Notes: generated from the letters alone by a model not told the origin. DNA of 64,000 nucleotides from DSUN01 sp035527715 (GCA_035527715.1 DATKZY010000014.1:1-64000), one strand, 5' to 3'. Positions 33,642-42,743 are shown, counted from the first letter of the stretch. Program-made: numbers and translations.

Positions 33642-34985
33642 ATGAACGTCCTGTTGATCTCCATTGACACCTTGAGCGCGAGGCACATGGGCTGCTACGG
33701 CTACGGACGCGCGACGAGTCCGAGCCTCGACCGCCTCGCGGCAGAGGGCGTGCTCTTCGAGAACATGCTGTGCGCCCAGGTGCCCACCCAACCCTCCTAC
33801 ACCAGCCTCTACACGGGGCAGTTCTCGATCACCCACGGCATCGTCACCCACGGCGGCACGCGGCAACTGGCCAAGGACGCCCCGTTCTTCACCCACGGCC
33901 TCCAGGCCGCCGACTACACGACCGCCGCCGTGAGCAACCTCCACCGCATGCAGCCGTGGTTCGCCCGCGGCTACGAGTTCCTCATCGACCCCAGCTTCCG
34001 CTGGAAGTACTTCCAGAGCCAGTCGTGCGAGGCGGTGAACGAGCGGGCAGTCCCGTGGCTCCGCCAGCACGCGGACGAGCGGTTCCTCCTCTTCGTCCAC
34101 TACTGGGACCCCCACACCCCCTACCTGCCGCCCGAGCGCTATCGCGGCCTGTTCTACCAGGGCGACCCGTGCGACCCCGCGAAAACCTCGATGGCCCCCA
34201 TCTGGAACCAGGTGTTCGGCGACTGGTGGCGGAAGAGCTGGTTCGACAAGCTCTGCGGGGGCAAGACGATCACCGACGCCGACTACGTCGCGGCCCTCTA
34301 CGACGCCGAGATCCGCTACGTGGACGAGTGCGGCATCGCCCCGCTGCTCGGCGCCCTCGACGACGCGGGCATCGCCGACGACACGCTCGTCGTCCTCTTC
34401 TCCGACCACGGCGAGATGATGTATCGCCACGGGATCTTCTTCGACCACCACGGCCTCTACGACCCGAACCTGCACGTGCCGCTCATCGTCCGCTGGCCCG
34501 GCAGGGCGCCGGCCGGCCGTCGCGTGCCCCACCTCGTCGTCCACGCCGACCTCGCGCCGACCCTCCTCGACGCCTGCGGGTGCCCGGTGCCCGAGAAGAT
34601 GGAGGGCAAGAGCCTCGTGCCGCTCATCTCCGGGGCGAGCAATGACCCGGTGCGGCCCAACGTGCTGGTCTCCGAGGAATGCACCTGGCAGGCCAAGTGG
34701 GCCATCCGCACCGACCGCTGGAAGCTCATCAAGAAGCGCGGCCCCGAGCCCGACCTCCATGGCCTGCCGCCCCGCGAGCTCTACGACCTCGCCGCCGACC
34801 CCGACGAGTTCCGCAACCTGGCGGAGGATCGCCCCGACATCGCCGATGGCCTCGACCGCCAGCTCGAGGACTGGGTCGCCGCGATGATGGCCAGGAACGG
34901 CCTCGCCCAGGACCCCCTCCTCGAACAGGGCATCACCCTCGGCAGAATGTGGCACAACTGGGTCGAGGAAAAGCGGTACTGGTAG
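33642..34985 (+). CDS. Sulfatase/alkaline-phosphatase superfamily protein lacking the formylglycine motif
   Basis: A 447-residue metal-dependent hydrolase. The N-terminus VLLISIDTLSARHMGCYGY and FSDHGEMMYRHGIFFDHHG carry the metal-binding Asp and His residues of the family, and the end KWAIRTDRWKLI is typical of sulfatases. Where true sulfatases have C/S-x-P-S/A-R for formylglycine, this protein has Thr49-Gln-Pro-Ser-Tyr53 followed by TSLYTG. With Thr in place of Cys or Ser and Tyr in place of Arg, it is more likely a phosphodiesterase- or transferase-like member. It has no signal peptide. AGGAGCGAAGC precedes the ATG. Confidence 0.88.
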   Translation: MNVLLISIDTLSARHMGCYGYGRATSPSLDRLAAEGVLFENMLCAQVPTQPSYTSLYTGQFSITHGIVTHGGTRQLAKDAPFFTHGLQAADYTTAAVSNLHRMQPWFARGYEFLIDPSFRWKYFQSQSCEAVNERAVPWLRQHADERFLLFVHYWDPHTPYLPPERYRGLFYQGDPCDPAKTSMAPIWNQVFGDWWRKSWFDKLCGGKTITDADYVAALYDAEIRYVDECGIAPLLGALDDAGIADDTLVVLFSDHGEMMYRHGIFFDHHGLYDPNLHVPLIVRWPGRAPAGRRVPHLVVHADLAPTLLDACGCPVPEKMEGKSLVPLISGASNDPVRPNVLVSEECTWQAKWAIRTDRWKLIKKRGPEPDLHGLPPRELYDLAADPDEFRNLAEDRPDIADGLDRQLEDWVAAMMARNGLAQDPLLEQGITLGRMWHNWVEEKRYW

Positions 34986-34995
34986 CTTCGCCATC

Positions 34996-35024
34996 TTGAC
35001 AATCCGGCCGCCTTACTATACAAT
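34996..35024 (+). promoter_or_regulatory. Promoter of the AbrB-PIN pair
   Basis: A perfect TTGACA, a 17-bp spacer and TACAAT. The inverted repeat at 35011-35037 overlaps the -10 and start site. Confidence 0.7.
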
Positions 35025-35037
35025 GACCACAGTAAGG
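35011..35037. promoter_or_regulatory. Operator-like inverted repeat for the AbrB-PIN pair
   Basis: CCTTACT and AGTAAGG are exact inverses separated by 13 bp and span the -10 and transcription start. This is a natural target for the AbrB-type antitoxin. Confidence 0.6.
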
Positions 35038-35059
35038 CAATGGTGCCAAGGAGGCCCCT

Positions 35060-35320
35060 ATGGCAAGCATTCGGATGACCGCGAAGCGGCAGGCCACCTT
35101 CCCGCGGGCGGTGTGCGAGGAGATGCGGCTGAGCCCGGGCGACAAGGTGGCGCTGGACAGGCGCGTCGTGGACGGTGAGTTGGTTTGGGTGCTGCGCCCT
35201 GAGAAGCCCTCCGTGCCCAAGTGGTTCGGTTCGCTTCGCCGGTACGCTCGCGGCAAGTGCCACAGCATGGATGCCATCCGCAAGAGCATCGAGAAGGCCA
35301 AGAAACGTGGCACGATCTAA
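35060..35320 (+). CDS. AbrB/SpoVT-type antitoxin (VapB-like)
   Basis: An 86-residue protein with an N-terminal swapped-hairpin AbrB domain (SIRMTAKRQATFPRAVCEEMRLSPGDKV read in pieces: TAKRQATFP, LSPGDKV) and a basic, helical C-terminus that would bind the toxin. AAGGAGGCCCCT precedes the ATG. It overlaps the downstream PIN-domain gene by 14 bp, as is usual for antitoxin-toxin pairs, and should repress the pair from the inverted repeat over its promoter. Confidence 0.88.
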   Translation: MASIRMTAKRQATFPRAVCEEMRLSPGDKVALDRRVVDGELVWVLRPEKPSVPKWFGSLRRYARGKCHSMDAIRKSIEKAKKRGTI

Positions 35321-35735
35321 CCTCGCAAACGACCAGGGGCTTGACACGACGGTCGTGGTTCGTCTGCTCACGGGCGAGCCACCCACCCAGGCGTGGCGAG
35401 CGGTTGCTCTGCTTCAGGAGGCACACGAGGCAGGGAAGGTGCCCGTGGTGTCGGACCTCGTGGTCACGGAGGCATACTACGCGCTTCACACCCAATACGG
35501 CGTTCCCAAGCAGGAGGCGTTGCGCAGCCTGCTCGACATGTTCGAATCGGGGGCTGTGGCGCCGGAGCCGGGCGGTTGCTCTGTCGAGGCCCTGCGGGCA
35601 TCGCTCAGCGGTACCAGGAAGCCTGGCTTCGTGGACCGGCTGATCCACGCGCAGTACGAGCGCCTGGAACGCCGCCTTGTGTCCTTCGAGCGCGCGGCCA
35701 GCAAGCTGAAGAACGCTATCGTGCTGAAGGCATGA
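35307..35735 (+). CDS. PIN-domain toxin (VapC-like)
   Basis: A 142-residue PIN nuclease. GTG 35307, inside the antitoxin gene, is the start that keeps the first catalytic Asp and fits AAGG upstream. Conserved acids are Asp in GLDTTVVVRLL, Glu in VVTEAYYAL and Asp in GFVDRLIHAQ. Two spots differ from the common pattern: DTT instead of DTN at the first motif, and SFERAASKL where FD is usual at the last. It may still be active because Glu can replace Asp, but weakened activity is possible. Confidence 0.85.
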   Translation: MARSNLANDQGLDTTVVVRLLTGEPPTQAWRAVALLQEAHEAGKVPVVSDLVVTEAYYALHTQYGVPKQEALRSLLDMFESGAVAPEPGGCSVEALRASLSGTRKPGFVDRLIHAQYERLERRLVSFERAASKLKNAIVLKA

Positions 35736-35808
35736 ACCCCCTGCGAAACTCCCCACCCGACTCCCCTGTATGACAGAACAAGGGAGGCCGAAGCTGAGGA
35801 GCACTACA

Positions 35809-36837
35809 ATGGCACGCGCACTTCTCTCGGGCTGTCTGACCCTTGCGGTTGCCGCATCCAGCCTCGCGGCTCAGGTGAACTGGGATGCGAGCCTGCGCGA
35901 GATGGGCTACCTGTTCCTGCACATCTCGAACATCAACGTGGTCAATGGCCTGAACCTTACGAAGGAACAGGCAGCGAGGCTGATGGCCCTCGCCCGGCAG
36001 ATGGAGGCCGTGGCGCCCGAGCCGCCGTCGCTCCGCGCGGCCATGCCGCCCGAGCTCGACGGCGTCCGCACGGCCTGGCTCGAGCTGCGCCCGCTGCTGC
36101 TCAAGGGTGAGCCCATCCCGAAGGAACTCGAGGACCGCGTGACCCTGAGCCGCGCGACCGAGAGCAAGGCCATCCGCTCGACGCTCCGCAGCGTGCCCGC
36201 GGCCATCAACACCGACTGCGTGAGTTGCCACATGGCCCCGGCCTCGGCCCAGGGCCAGCCGATGAGCCCCGGCCCAGGCACGAAGAGGCTCATGGACCTC
36301 GCGCACATGGAAGGCATCTACGGCAAGCGGGGCCTCTGGAAGCTCCTCCAGCTCTCGCCCCAGGTCGAGGAGGTCCTCACGGAGCCACAGAGGGCGATCC
36401 TGGGCGGCTTCGCCTGCTGCCTCGTGCCGCCGCAGAGCCTCAGCGACCCCGTGCGCGCGGGCCAGGCCGAGGCCCCCGAGAAGGCGCTCGACCTCCTCCG
36501 CCGCGTGCGGGCCTGCTCCGACGCCTTCTGGCCGATGATGCGCGAGGGCATCCTGGGCCACGTGGACTTCTTCACTGCCGCGGTCAGCCCTGGGGCCGAC
36601 GCGGCCCGCAAGGCCGTCGCCCGCGACGCCGTGGCCAAGGCCCTCGACCGCGCGCGCAAATGCTCCGACGTCGAGTTCGAGATGGAGAAGGACGCCCTGT
36701 CGAAGGCCGTCAAGCAGGCCATCGTCCCCGCGCCGGGCGAGGGGCCGCATAAGGCCACCTTCTTCCTCCTTATCCCCGGCGCCTCGCGCGTCTACGCCAG
36801 CTACCTCAAGCGCCTGAGCACGACGAAGGCCGAGTGA
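35809..36837 (+). CDS. Exported protein with a single c-type heme motif
   Basis: A 342-residue protein with signal peptide MARALLSGCLTLAVAASSLAA. One CXXCH motif, CVSCH at residues 137-141, indicates covalent heme c; there is no second site and no obvious family. The rest is helical with conserved acidic and aromatic residues. GAGGAG precedes the ATG. It is the first gene of a run continuing with the Tat-type radical SAM enzyme, the membrane spermidine-synthase-like protein and the VIT-VWA protein, so an electron-transfer or sensing role on the outside of the membrane is possible. Confidence 0.75.
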   Translation: MARALLSGCLTLAVAASSLAAQVNWDASLREMGYLFLHISNINVVNGLNLTKEQAARLMALARQMEAVAPEPPSLRAAMPPELDGVRTAWLELRPLLLKGEPIPKELEDRVTLSRATESKAIRSTLRSVPAAINTDCVSCHMAPASAQGQPMSPGPGTKRLMDLAHMEGIYGKRGLWKLLQLSPQVEEVLTEPQRAILGGFACCLVPPQSLSDPVRAGQAEAPEKALDLLRRVRACSDAFWPMMREGILGHVDFFTAAVSPGADAARKAVARDAVAKALDRARKCSDVEFEMEKDALSKAVKQAIVPAPGEGPHKATFFLLIPGASRVYASYLKRLSTTKAE

Positions 36838-36848
36838 ACGCAACGCCC

Positions 36849-36882
36849 CATACGACCCATAGGTCCCATACGTCGCATCGGG
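36849..36882. repeat. 9-bp tandem repeat, single arm
   Basis: CATACGACC, CATAGGTCC, CATACGTCG, CATCGGG: the same unit type as the right arm of the element at 12126-12234. It lies in the 61-bp gap between the heme protein and the radical SAM gene. Confidence 0.75.
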
Positions 36883-36898
36883 ATAGGTGGCAGCCCCT

Positions 36899-38020
36899 AT
36901 GAATCGCCGAGACTTCCTTGCGGAAATGGCCAGGCTCGGAATCGCGCTGGAGGTCGCCCCGGCGCTCGCCCACGCCGCCATGCCTCCCGACCGCGGCGTG
37001 GTCCTCCCGCCCGCCGAGGCCGAGTACTACGTGAGGAACCCCGACGGCTCAGTCACCTGCGGCCTCTGCCCCCACCACGAGATCCTGAAGCCCGGCGAGA
37101 TGGGCCGCTGCCGCGTCCGCACCAACCTGCGCGGCAGGCTCATGACCCACGGCGTCGGCCAGCCCTGCGTGCTCAACGTGGACCCCATCGAGAAGAACCC
37201 GCTGAACCACGTGCTCCCCGGCGAGAGCACCCTCTCGGTCGCCCACGCGGGGTGCAACCTCCGCTGCCAGTACTGCCAGAACTGGCAGTTCTCGCAGGAA
37301 TGCCCCCGCGACACGCGGAACCTCAGGTTCGACCAGGCCGAGGCCCTCGGCCTCGCACGCGACAAGGACATCAAGTCCCTCACCTTCACCTACACCGAGG
37401 GCACGACCCACATCGAGTTCAACAAACGCCTCGCCGCCGCGGCGCGCAAGCTCGGCCTTCGCGTGTTCCTGTGCTCGAACGGCTACATCCAGCCGAAGCC
37501 GCTGGCCGACTTCCTCGAAGTGCTCGACGGCGTGACGGTGACGATCAAGGGCTTCACCGACGACTTCTACCAGACCTGCATCGGCGCACGCTCGTTCCGG
37601 CCCGTCCTCGACTCCTGCCAGCAGATCAGGAAGGCGGGCAGGTGGCTCGAGGTCGCCACCCTCATCGTCCCCGCCCTCAACGACTCCGACAGGGAGCTGG
37701 CCGACATCGCCCGCTGGGTCAAGGCCAACCTGGGACCGGACACCCCGTGGCACCTCGAGCGCTTCACGCCCAAGTTCAAGATGCTCAACCGCCCGCAGAC
37801 GCCCCAGGCCACGCTCGAGAAGGCGATGAAGATCGGGCGGAGCGCGGGCCTGCGATTCGTCTACATCTCCAACCTCGCGCCCCACGACGGCAACCACACC
37901 TGCTGCCCGCGCTGCGGGAAGCCCGTCATCCGCCGCCTCGGCTTCAAAGTCCTTAAGAACGACCTTCGTGCCGGCCGCTGCCCCTTCTGCCGCACCGCCC
38001 TCCCCGGCATCTGGGCATGA
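36899..38020 (+). CDS. AmmeMemoRadiSam-type radical SAM enzyme with Tat-like N-terminus
   Basis: A 373-residue radical SAM protein related to pyruvate-formate-lyase activating enzymes. Cys119, Cys123 and Cys126 (CNLRCQYC) bind the 4Fe-4S cluster; TFTYTEGTTH and the C-terminal CPRC and CPFC pairs are family features. The first residues MNRRDFLAEM followed by a hydrophobic, Ala-rich stretch look like a twin-arginine signal, which is surprising for an enzyme needing S-adenosylmethionine. The usual partners (Memo and AMMECR1 proteins) are not seen in this window. AGGTGG precedes ATG 36899. Its reaction is unknown. Confidence 0.88.
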   Translation: MNRRDFLAEMARLGIALEVAPALAHAAMPPDRGVVLPPAEAEYYVRNPDGSVTCGLCPHHEILKPGEMGRCRVRTNLRGRLMTHGVGQPCVLNVDPIEKNPLNHVLPGESTLSVAHAGCNLRCQYCQNWQFSQECPRDTRNLRFDQAEALGLARDKDIKSLTFTYTEGTTHIEFNKRLAAAARKLGLRVFLCSNGYIQPKPLADFLEVLDGVTVTIKGFTDDFYQTCIGARSFRPVLDSCQQIRKAGRWLEVATLIVPALNDSDRELADIARWVKANLGPDTPWHLERFTPKFKMLNRPQTPQATLEKAMKIGRSAGLRFVYISNLAPHDGNHTCCPRCGKPVIRRLGFKVLKNDLRAGRCPFCRTALPGIWA

Positions 38021-38026
38021 CGACCA

Positions 38027-40474
38027 ATGAACGACGCCGAGCCTTCTCTCCCTCTTACCCCGAACACCGTTCCCTTCCGCGCTGTAGCCACCCTTGTCGT
38101 GGCCATTGGCCTGTTCTCGCAGGTCGCGCAGATCGTGATGTTCCGCGAGATGCTGGCGACCTGTCGGGGCACGGAGGTCCTCTTCGGCGTCGTGCTGGCC
38201 GCGGGGCTGCTGTGGACTGCCTTGGGCAGCGTCGTCGCGGGCCTCTTCGCCCGATGCGAGGGCCGGCGTCTGGGCGCCCGGTGGCCCGCGAGGGCGTGGG
38301 CGAGCGCGGCGGCGCTGTTCGCGCTCAACGGCCTGCTCCTCATTGGGCAGATCGCCATCGCCCGCCATCGCTCGGCGGCCTGGGGCGGAGCGGCGGAGCT
38401 GACCTTTCTGGAAGCCGTCGCCACGGCCATCCTCGCCACGGGGCCGGTCGCCTTCGTGAGCGGCCTGGAGTTCGTGCTCGCACTCCACGCGCTCCGCGCC
38501 GAGGATTTCGCCCGCCTCTACCAGGCCGACGCGTGGGGCGCGGTGGCGGGCGGCCTCCTCTTCACCTTCGCGCTCGTGGGGCTGGTGGACCCCGTGACCC
38601 TCGGTCCGGCCCTCACGGCGGGCCTCTGCCTCCTCGTGCTCGCGGCGGGCGGACGCCGCTGGATGCCGACGGGCGTCGTCATCGGCCTTGCGGCAACCGT
38701 TGCCGTAGCGGCGAGCGGACTCGATGGCCGCCTGCACGCGCGCCGCTGGGCGGCCCTCTACCCGGGCTTCAAGCTCTGTGCCACGCAGGACTCGCGTTAC
38801 GGCCAACTCGCGGTCCTCGAGCACCCAAGCGAAGAGCAATATTCGTTTTATGTGGACGGTGGCCTCGTGGAGACCCTCGAACCCGCCAACCCGAACATCA
38901 CCGACGAGCGTAACCGAGCGTTGGTTGCCCTCGCGCAGCATCCCGCACCCGAGCGGGTGTTGCTCGTCGGGCGCGCTCTTGGCCGACTCCCCGACGCATT
39001 GCTGCTCCACGGCTTGAAGCATCTTGACGTTCTCGAGCTGGACCCATCTCTCATCGAGCTGGCCATCCGCTTCTCGGGCCCGCCGATGTTTCTTCTCGAA
39101 CTGGACCCGTCGTTTCCCGGCTCGGCCCGCGGTTCCTCGGGGCCACCTGTCCTCGACGAACGACTGCGGGTCCACTTTGCCGACGCGCGCCGATTCATCA
39201 AGCAACATGCGGGCGCGGGCTACGACGTGATCCTTCTCTGCCTCCCCGACCCGCTTTCGGCTTTCGTCAATCGCTTCTACACGGTGGAGTTCTTCCGCGA
39301 GGCGCGGGCGGCCATGTCCGAGCAGGGCGTGCTCATCACAAGTGTAACCGCGGCAGCCACTTACGCCGGCGAAACGGTCGGCCAGCTATCCGCTTCCCTC
39401 CTCCGCACCCTCCAGGCCGTGTTCCCCGAGGTGCTCGTGGCGCCCGGCGAGAGCCACACGTTCACCGCCGCCGCCAAGCCAGGGACCGTCTCGCTCGACC
39501 CAGCCGTCCTGGGGCGCCGGATCGCGAGGCGGGGCATCCCACTGGATGTTGTATCTCCCAATGAACGCTTGACTTACGCCACCGCCCTCTTTGAGAACCT
39601 GATCACGGCAAGCCAGACCGACTCGCTTCGGCTCACGCTGGAAGGCATCAAGGCCCCGCTCAACACCGACGCCCGCCCGATTACCTACCAGCTCGCCTTG
39701 CAGGTCTGGAACCAGATTGTCTCGGCGAGCACCGAGGCGCAGGATCCAGGGACTCGTGGCGGCACGAACGCCCTGTTCCGCGCAGCGCTGAGCTTCCGCT
39801 TCGCCCACGGGCTGGTGCTACCCGCGCTCGTCCTGACGCCGGGGCTGCTGTTGTTCGTGCTCGCGCGACGCCGCGGTGGGGCGGCCCGCGGCGCAGGGGG
39901 CTATGGCCTTCTCGTAGTGGCCGCAGCGACCGGCCTCTTCGGGATGGCCTCAGAGATCATCCTAATCTATGCGTTCCAAAACACTTACGGCTACGCCTAC
40001 GCCGAGGTGGGGCTGCTCGTCGCGGCGTTCATGGTGGGCCTGGCACTCGGCGCCAGGGCGGGGAGATGTTGGGAGACGCGGGCGCGCATCCTGATGGCCA
40101 TCGTCGGGGCGATGGTGGCCTATTGCCTGCTCCTGCCCCTCGCGCTGGGTGAGTTGTCGGAGGCAGGGGCGTCGCCGCTCGTCTACGCAGGGTTCCTGTG
40201 CCTGGTGCTCGGGGCGGGGTTCCTGGATGGGGCGACGTTTCCGCCGCTGGTGCAAGCGCTTCGGCAGCAAGGGTTTGGGCGGGCTGGGGGCTGGGTCTAC
40301 GCTGCCGATTTGGCAGGCTCGGGCATCGGCGCACTGCTCACGGGCGCACTGCTCGTGCCTGTCATCGGGCAGTCGCTGGCGTTGGTGCTGGTCGCCATCA
40401 CGCTCGCGGCGGCCCTCGCCGCGCTGGGGCTGGGAACCATGCGCCCCCTCGCAGCGTCCAATAAGGCAGGTTGA
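38027..40474 (+). CDS. Polytopic membrane protein with spermidine-synthase-like domain
   Basis: An 815-residue protein. About seven hydrophobic helices lead into a methyltransferase-like Rossmann domain (RVLLVGRALGRLPDALL, LDVLELDPSLIELA, HFADARRFI, DVILLCLPDP, FYTVEFF) resembling spermidine synthase, and about six more helices follow. Fused transporter-like plus aminopropyltransferase-like proteins of this kind are common in bacteria but mostly uncharacterised. The GxGxG loop is degenerate here (VGRALGR), so substrate transfer activity is doubtful. It starts 6 bp after the radical SAM stop and is surely cotranscribed. Confidence 0.87.
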   Translation: MNDAEPSLPLTPNTVPFRAVATLVVAIGLFSQVAQIVMFREMLATCRGTEVLFGVVLAAGLLWTALGSVVAGLFARCEGRRLGARWPARAWASAAALFALNGLLLIGQIAIARHRSAAWGGAAELTFLEAVATAILATGPVAFVSGLEFVLALHALRAEDFARLYQADAWGAVAGGLLFTFALVGLVDPVTLGPALTAGLCLLVLAAGGRRWMPTGVVIGLAATVAVAASGLDGRLHARRWAALYPGFKLCATQDSRYGQLAVLEHPSEEQYSFYVDGGLVETLEPANPNITDERNRALVALAQHPAPERVLLVGRALGRLPDALLLHGLKHLDVLELDPSLIELAIRFSGPPMFLLELDPSFPGSARGSSGPPVLDERLRVHFADARRFIKQHAGAGYDVILLCLPDPLSAFVNRFYTVEFFREARAAMSEQGVLITSVTAAATYAGETVGQLSASLLRTLQAVFPEVLVAPGESHTFTAAAKPGTVSLDPAVLGRRIARRGIPLDVVSPNERLTYATALFENLITASQTDSLRLTLEGIKAPLNTDARPITYQLALQVWNQIVSASTEAQDPGTRGGTNALFRAALSFRFAHGLVLPALVLTPGLLLFVLARRRGGAARGAGGYGLLVVAAATGLFGMASEIILIYAFQNTYGYAYAEVGLLVAAFMVGLALGARAGRCWETRARILMAIVGAMVAYCLLLPLALGELSEAGASPLVYAGFLCLVLGAGFLDGATFPPLVQALRQQGFGRAGGWVYAADLAGSGIGALLTGALLVPVIGQSLALVLVAITLAAALAALGLGTMRPLAASNKAG

Positions 40475-40511
40475 GGCACTGTCGGCCACCCCTCTTCAAG
40501 GAGACCGCGAG

Positions 40512-42710
40512 ATGAAGGTGACCAGGATCGTCGGTGGGCTGATGCTAGTAGTTGTGGTTCTTGGACTTATGGCTCAGTTGGCGATGGCCTGCCGCATCAT
40601 GCCGTCCCCCATGCCCATCACGCGGCCCATGCGCGTGCGCAACCCGCTCGAAACCCGCTCGCACACGGCCGAAATCGTCATCAAGGGCCAGCTCGCCCAG
40701 GTGTCGGTCAACGCGGTCTTCTACAACCCCAATCCCTATGTGATGGAAGGCACGTACTTCTTCCCCCTCGAGGCCAACGCCTCGGTGGACAACTTCGAGA
40801 TGGAGATCAATGGGAAGATGGTGAAGGGCGAGCTGCTCGACGCCGACAAGGCCCGCGGCATCTACGAGGGGATCGTCCGCCAGATGAAGGACCCCGGGCT
40901 CCTCGAGTTCGTCGGCACCAAGATGCTCAAGTGCCGGGTCTACCCGATGAACCCCAATTCCGAGACCAAGGTGAAGCTGAACTACTCGCTGGCACTGAAG
41001 GCCGAGGGCGGGCTCTACGAGTTCACCTACCCCTTCCGCTCGGCCAAGCCCGAGGCCGGCACCATCGGCTCCGTCGCTCTCCGCGTCAAGGTCGAGCAGC
41101 CCGACGGCCTGAAGACCGTTTACTGCCCCACGCACCAGGTGGACGTGAAGCGCGCGGGCGACAACGAGGCGACGCTCGGCTTCGAGGGCTCGAAGATTGA
41201 CCCCGAACGCGACTTCAAGCTCTACTTCAGCACGTCGAAGAAGGACGTGGGCGTCTCCGTCATCACCCACAAGCCGGCCGCGGAGGACGGCTATTTCCTG
41301 CTCTCCGTGACCCCGAGCGTCGAGGAAAAGGCCACCGAGGCCCAGCCGAAGAGCATCCTCTTCGTGCTCGACACCTCAGGCTCGATGGCCGGCGAGAAGA
41401 TTGACCAGGCCAAGGGCGCCCTCCGCTACTGCGTGAACAGCCTGAAGGCCGAGGACACGTTCGGCCTCATCACCTTCGCGACCGAGCCGAGCAGCTTCCG
41501 CGACACGCTGCTGCCCGCCTCGAAGGAGAACGTGAAGGCCGCCCAGGAGTTCATTGACAAGATCGAGGCCCGCGGCGGCACGGCCATCCACGACGCCCTC
41601 ACCCTCGCCCTCAAGACCATCAAGGGCGCGAAGGGCCTGCCGATGGTCGTCTTCCTCACTGATGGCCTCCCCACCATCGGCGAGACGAACACCGAGTCCA
41701 TCCTCAAGGCCATCGGCGCCGCCAACGCCGAGAAGGCACGCCTCTTCGCCTTCGGCGTCGGCTACGACGTGAACACCGAGCTTCTCGACCGCCTGGCCGG
41801 CGACAACCGCGCCACCTCCGACTACGTGACGCCCAAGGAGAACATCGAGGTCAAGGTCTCCAACTTCTACCAGAAGGTCGCCAACCCCGTCCTCTCCGAC
41901 CTCAAGCTCGACATCCCCGGCTTGAAGACCCTCGACGTGTATCCGAAGGCGTTGCCCGATCTCTTCAGGGGCACGCAGCTAATGCTCCTCGGCCGCTTCC
42001 AGGGCGGCGGGGCAAAGGCCATCAAGCTCTCGGGCACCGTGGGCGGCAAGCCGCAGGAATTCGTCTACGAGACCACCTTCGCCGAGACCGCCGACAATGG
42101 CTTCCTGCCGCGCCTGTGGGCCGTCCGCAAGGTCTCCTACCTCCTCGACGAAATCCGCCTGCGCGGCAAGAACAAGGAACTTGAGGACGAGATCGTGAAG
42201 CTCGGCAAGCAGTACGGCATCGTCACGCCCTACACCTCGTTCCTCGTCGTGGAAGACTCGGCGCGGCCTCAGCTCGCCCAGCGCCTCCGCGAGGCCGGCG
42301 AGGGCTGGGCCAACGCGCCGCGCGACGGACGCGGCGCCGTCGAACGCTCCGTCGAACTCCGCAAGGGCCAGAGCGGCGCCGCCGCCCCCGCGCCCGGCGC
42401 GACAGGAGGCGGACACCGCATCGGCTTCGGCGACGACGAGGCGAAGAGCCTCGACCTCGACAGGGCCGCCGCCGCGACCATCGTGAGCATCGGCGACAAG
42501 ACGTTCTACCGCAAGGCCGACGGCTACCTGGTGGACAGCCTCTACGACGAGGCGACGCACAAGGCCAAGCTCATCGAGGTCAAGCCCTTCAGCGACGAGT
42601 ACTTCGCCCTCCTGAAGAAGCACCCGACCATCGGCATCTACCTCGCCAGGAACGAGCCGATCATCCTCGTCGTCGAGGGCCAGGCCTACAAGATAACCAA
42701 GGAGAAGTAA
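40512..42710 (+). CDS. Exported VIT and von Willebrand A domain protein
   Basis: A 732-residue protein with a signal peptide (MKVTRIVGGLMLVVVVLGLM, cleavage near MAC). Residues about 40-170 form a VIT domain (NPYVMEGTYFFPLEANASV). A VWA domain follows with a complete MIDAS motif LDTSGSM and FLTDGLPT, so it can bind a divalent metal and a ligand. The C-terminus has a low-complexity Ala-Pro-Gly stretch and a compact end domain. This is the inter-alpha-trypsin inhibitor heavy-chain architecture common in planctomycetes. AAGGAGACCGCGAG precedes the ATG. It ends the four-gene run at a strong terminator. Confidence 0.92.
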   Translation: MKVTRIVGGLMLVVVVLGLMAQLAMACRIMPSPMPITRPMRVRNPLETRSHTAEIVIKGQLAQVSVNAVFYNPNPYVMEGTYFFPLEANASVDNFEMEINGKMVKGELLDADKARGIYEGIVRQMKDPGLLEFVGTKMLKCRVYPMNPNSETKVKLNYSLALKAEGGLYEFTYPFRSAKPEAGTIGSVALRVKVEQPDGLKTVYCPTHQVDVKRAGDNEATLGFEGSKIDPERDFKLYFSTSKKDVGVSVITHKPAAEDGYFLLSVTPSVEEKATEAQPKSILFVLDTSGSMAGEKIDQAKGALRYCVNSLKAEDTFGLITFATEPSSFRDTLLPASKENVKAAQEFIDKIEARGGTAIHDALTLALKTIKGAKGLPMVVFLTDGLPTIGETNTESILKAIGAANAEKARLFAFGVGYDVNTELLDRLAGDNRATSDYVTPKENIEVKVSNFYQKVANPVLSDLKLDIPGLKTLDVYPKALPDLFRGTQLMLLGRFQGGGAKAIKLSGTVGGKPQEFVYETTFAETADNGFLPRLWAVRKVSYLLDEIRLRGKNKELEDEIVKLGKQYGIVTPYTSFLVVEDSARPQLAQRLREAGEGWANAPRDGRGAVERSVELRKGQSGAAAPAPGATGGGHRIGFGDDEAKSLDLDRAAAATIVSIGDKTFYRKADGYLVDSLYDEATHKAKLIEVKPFSDEYFALLKKHPTIGIYLARNEPIILVVEGQAYKITKEK

Positions 42711-42743
42711 GCCGCCCTTCTCACAACGCCTCACATCCTCCCA

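Noticed and set aside
39331..39370. Recurring AAGTGTA...CACTTACG-like patches (also near 13943, 33316 and 42870)
   Set aside because: The similarity is short and partial, two instances lie inside conserved coding sequence, and I could not define a consistent motif.
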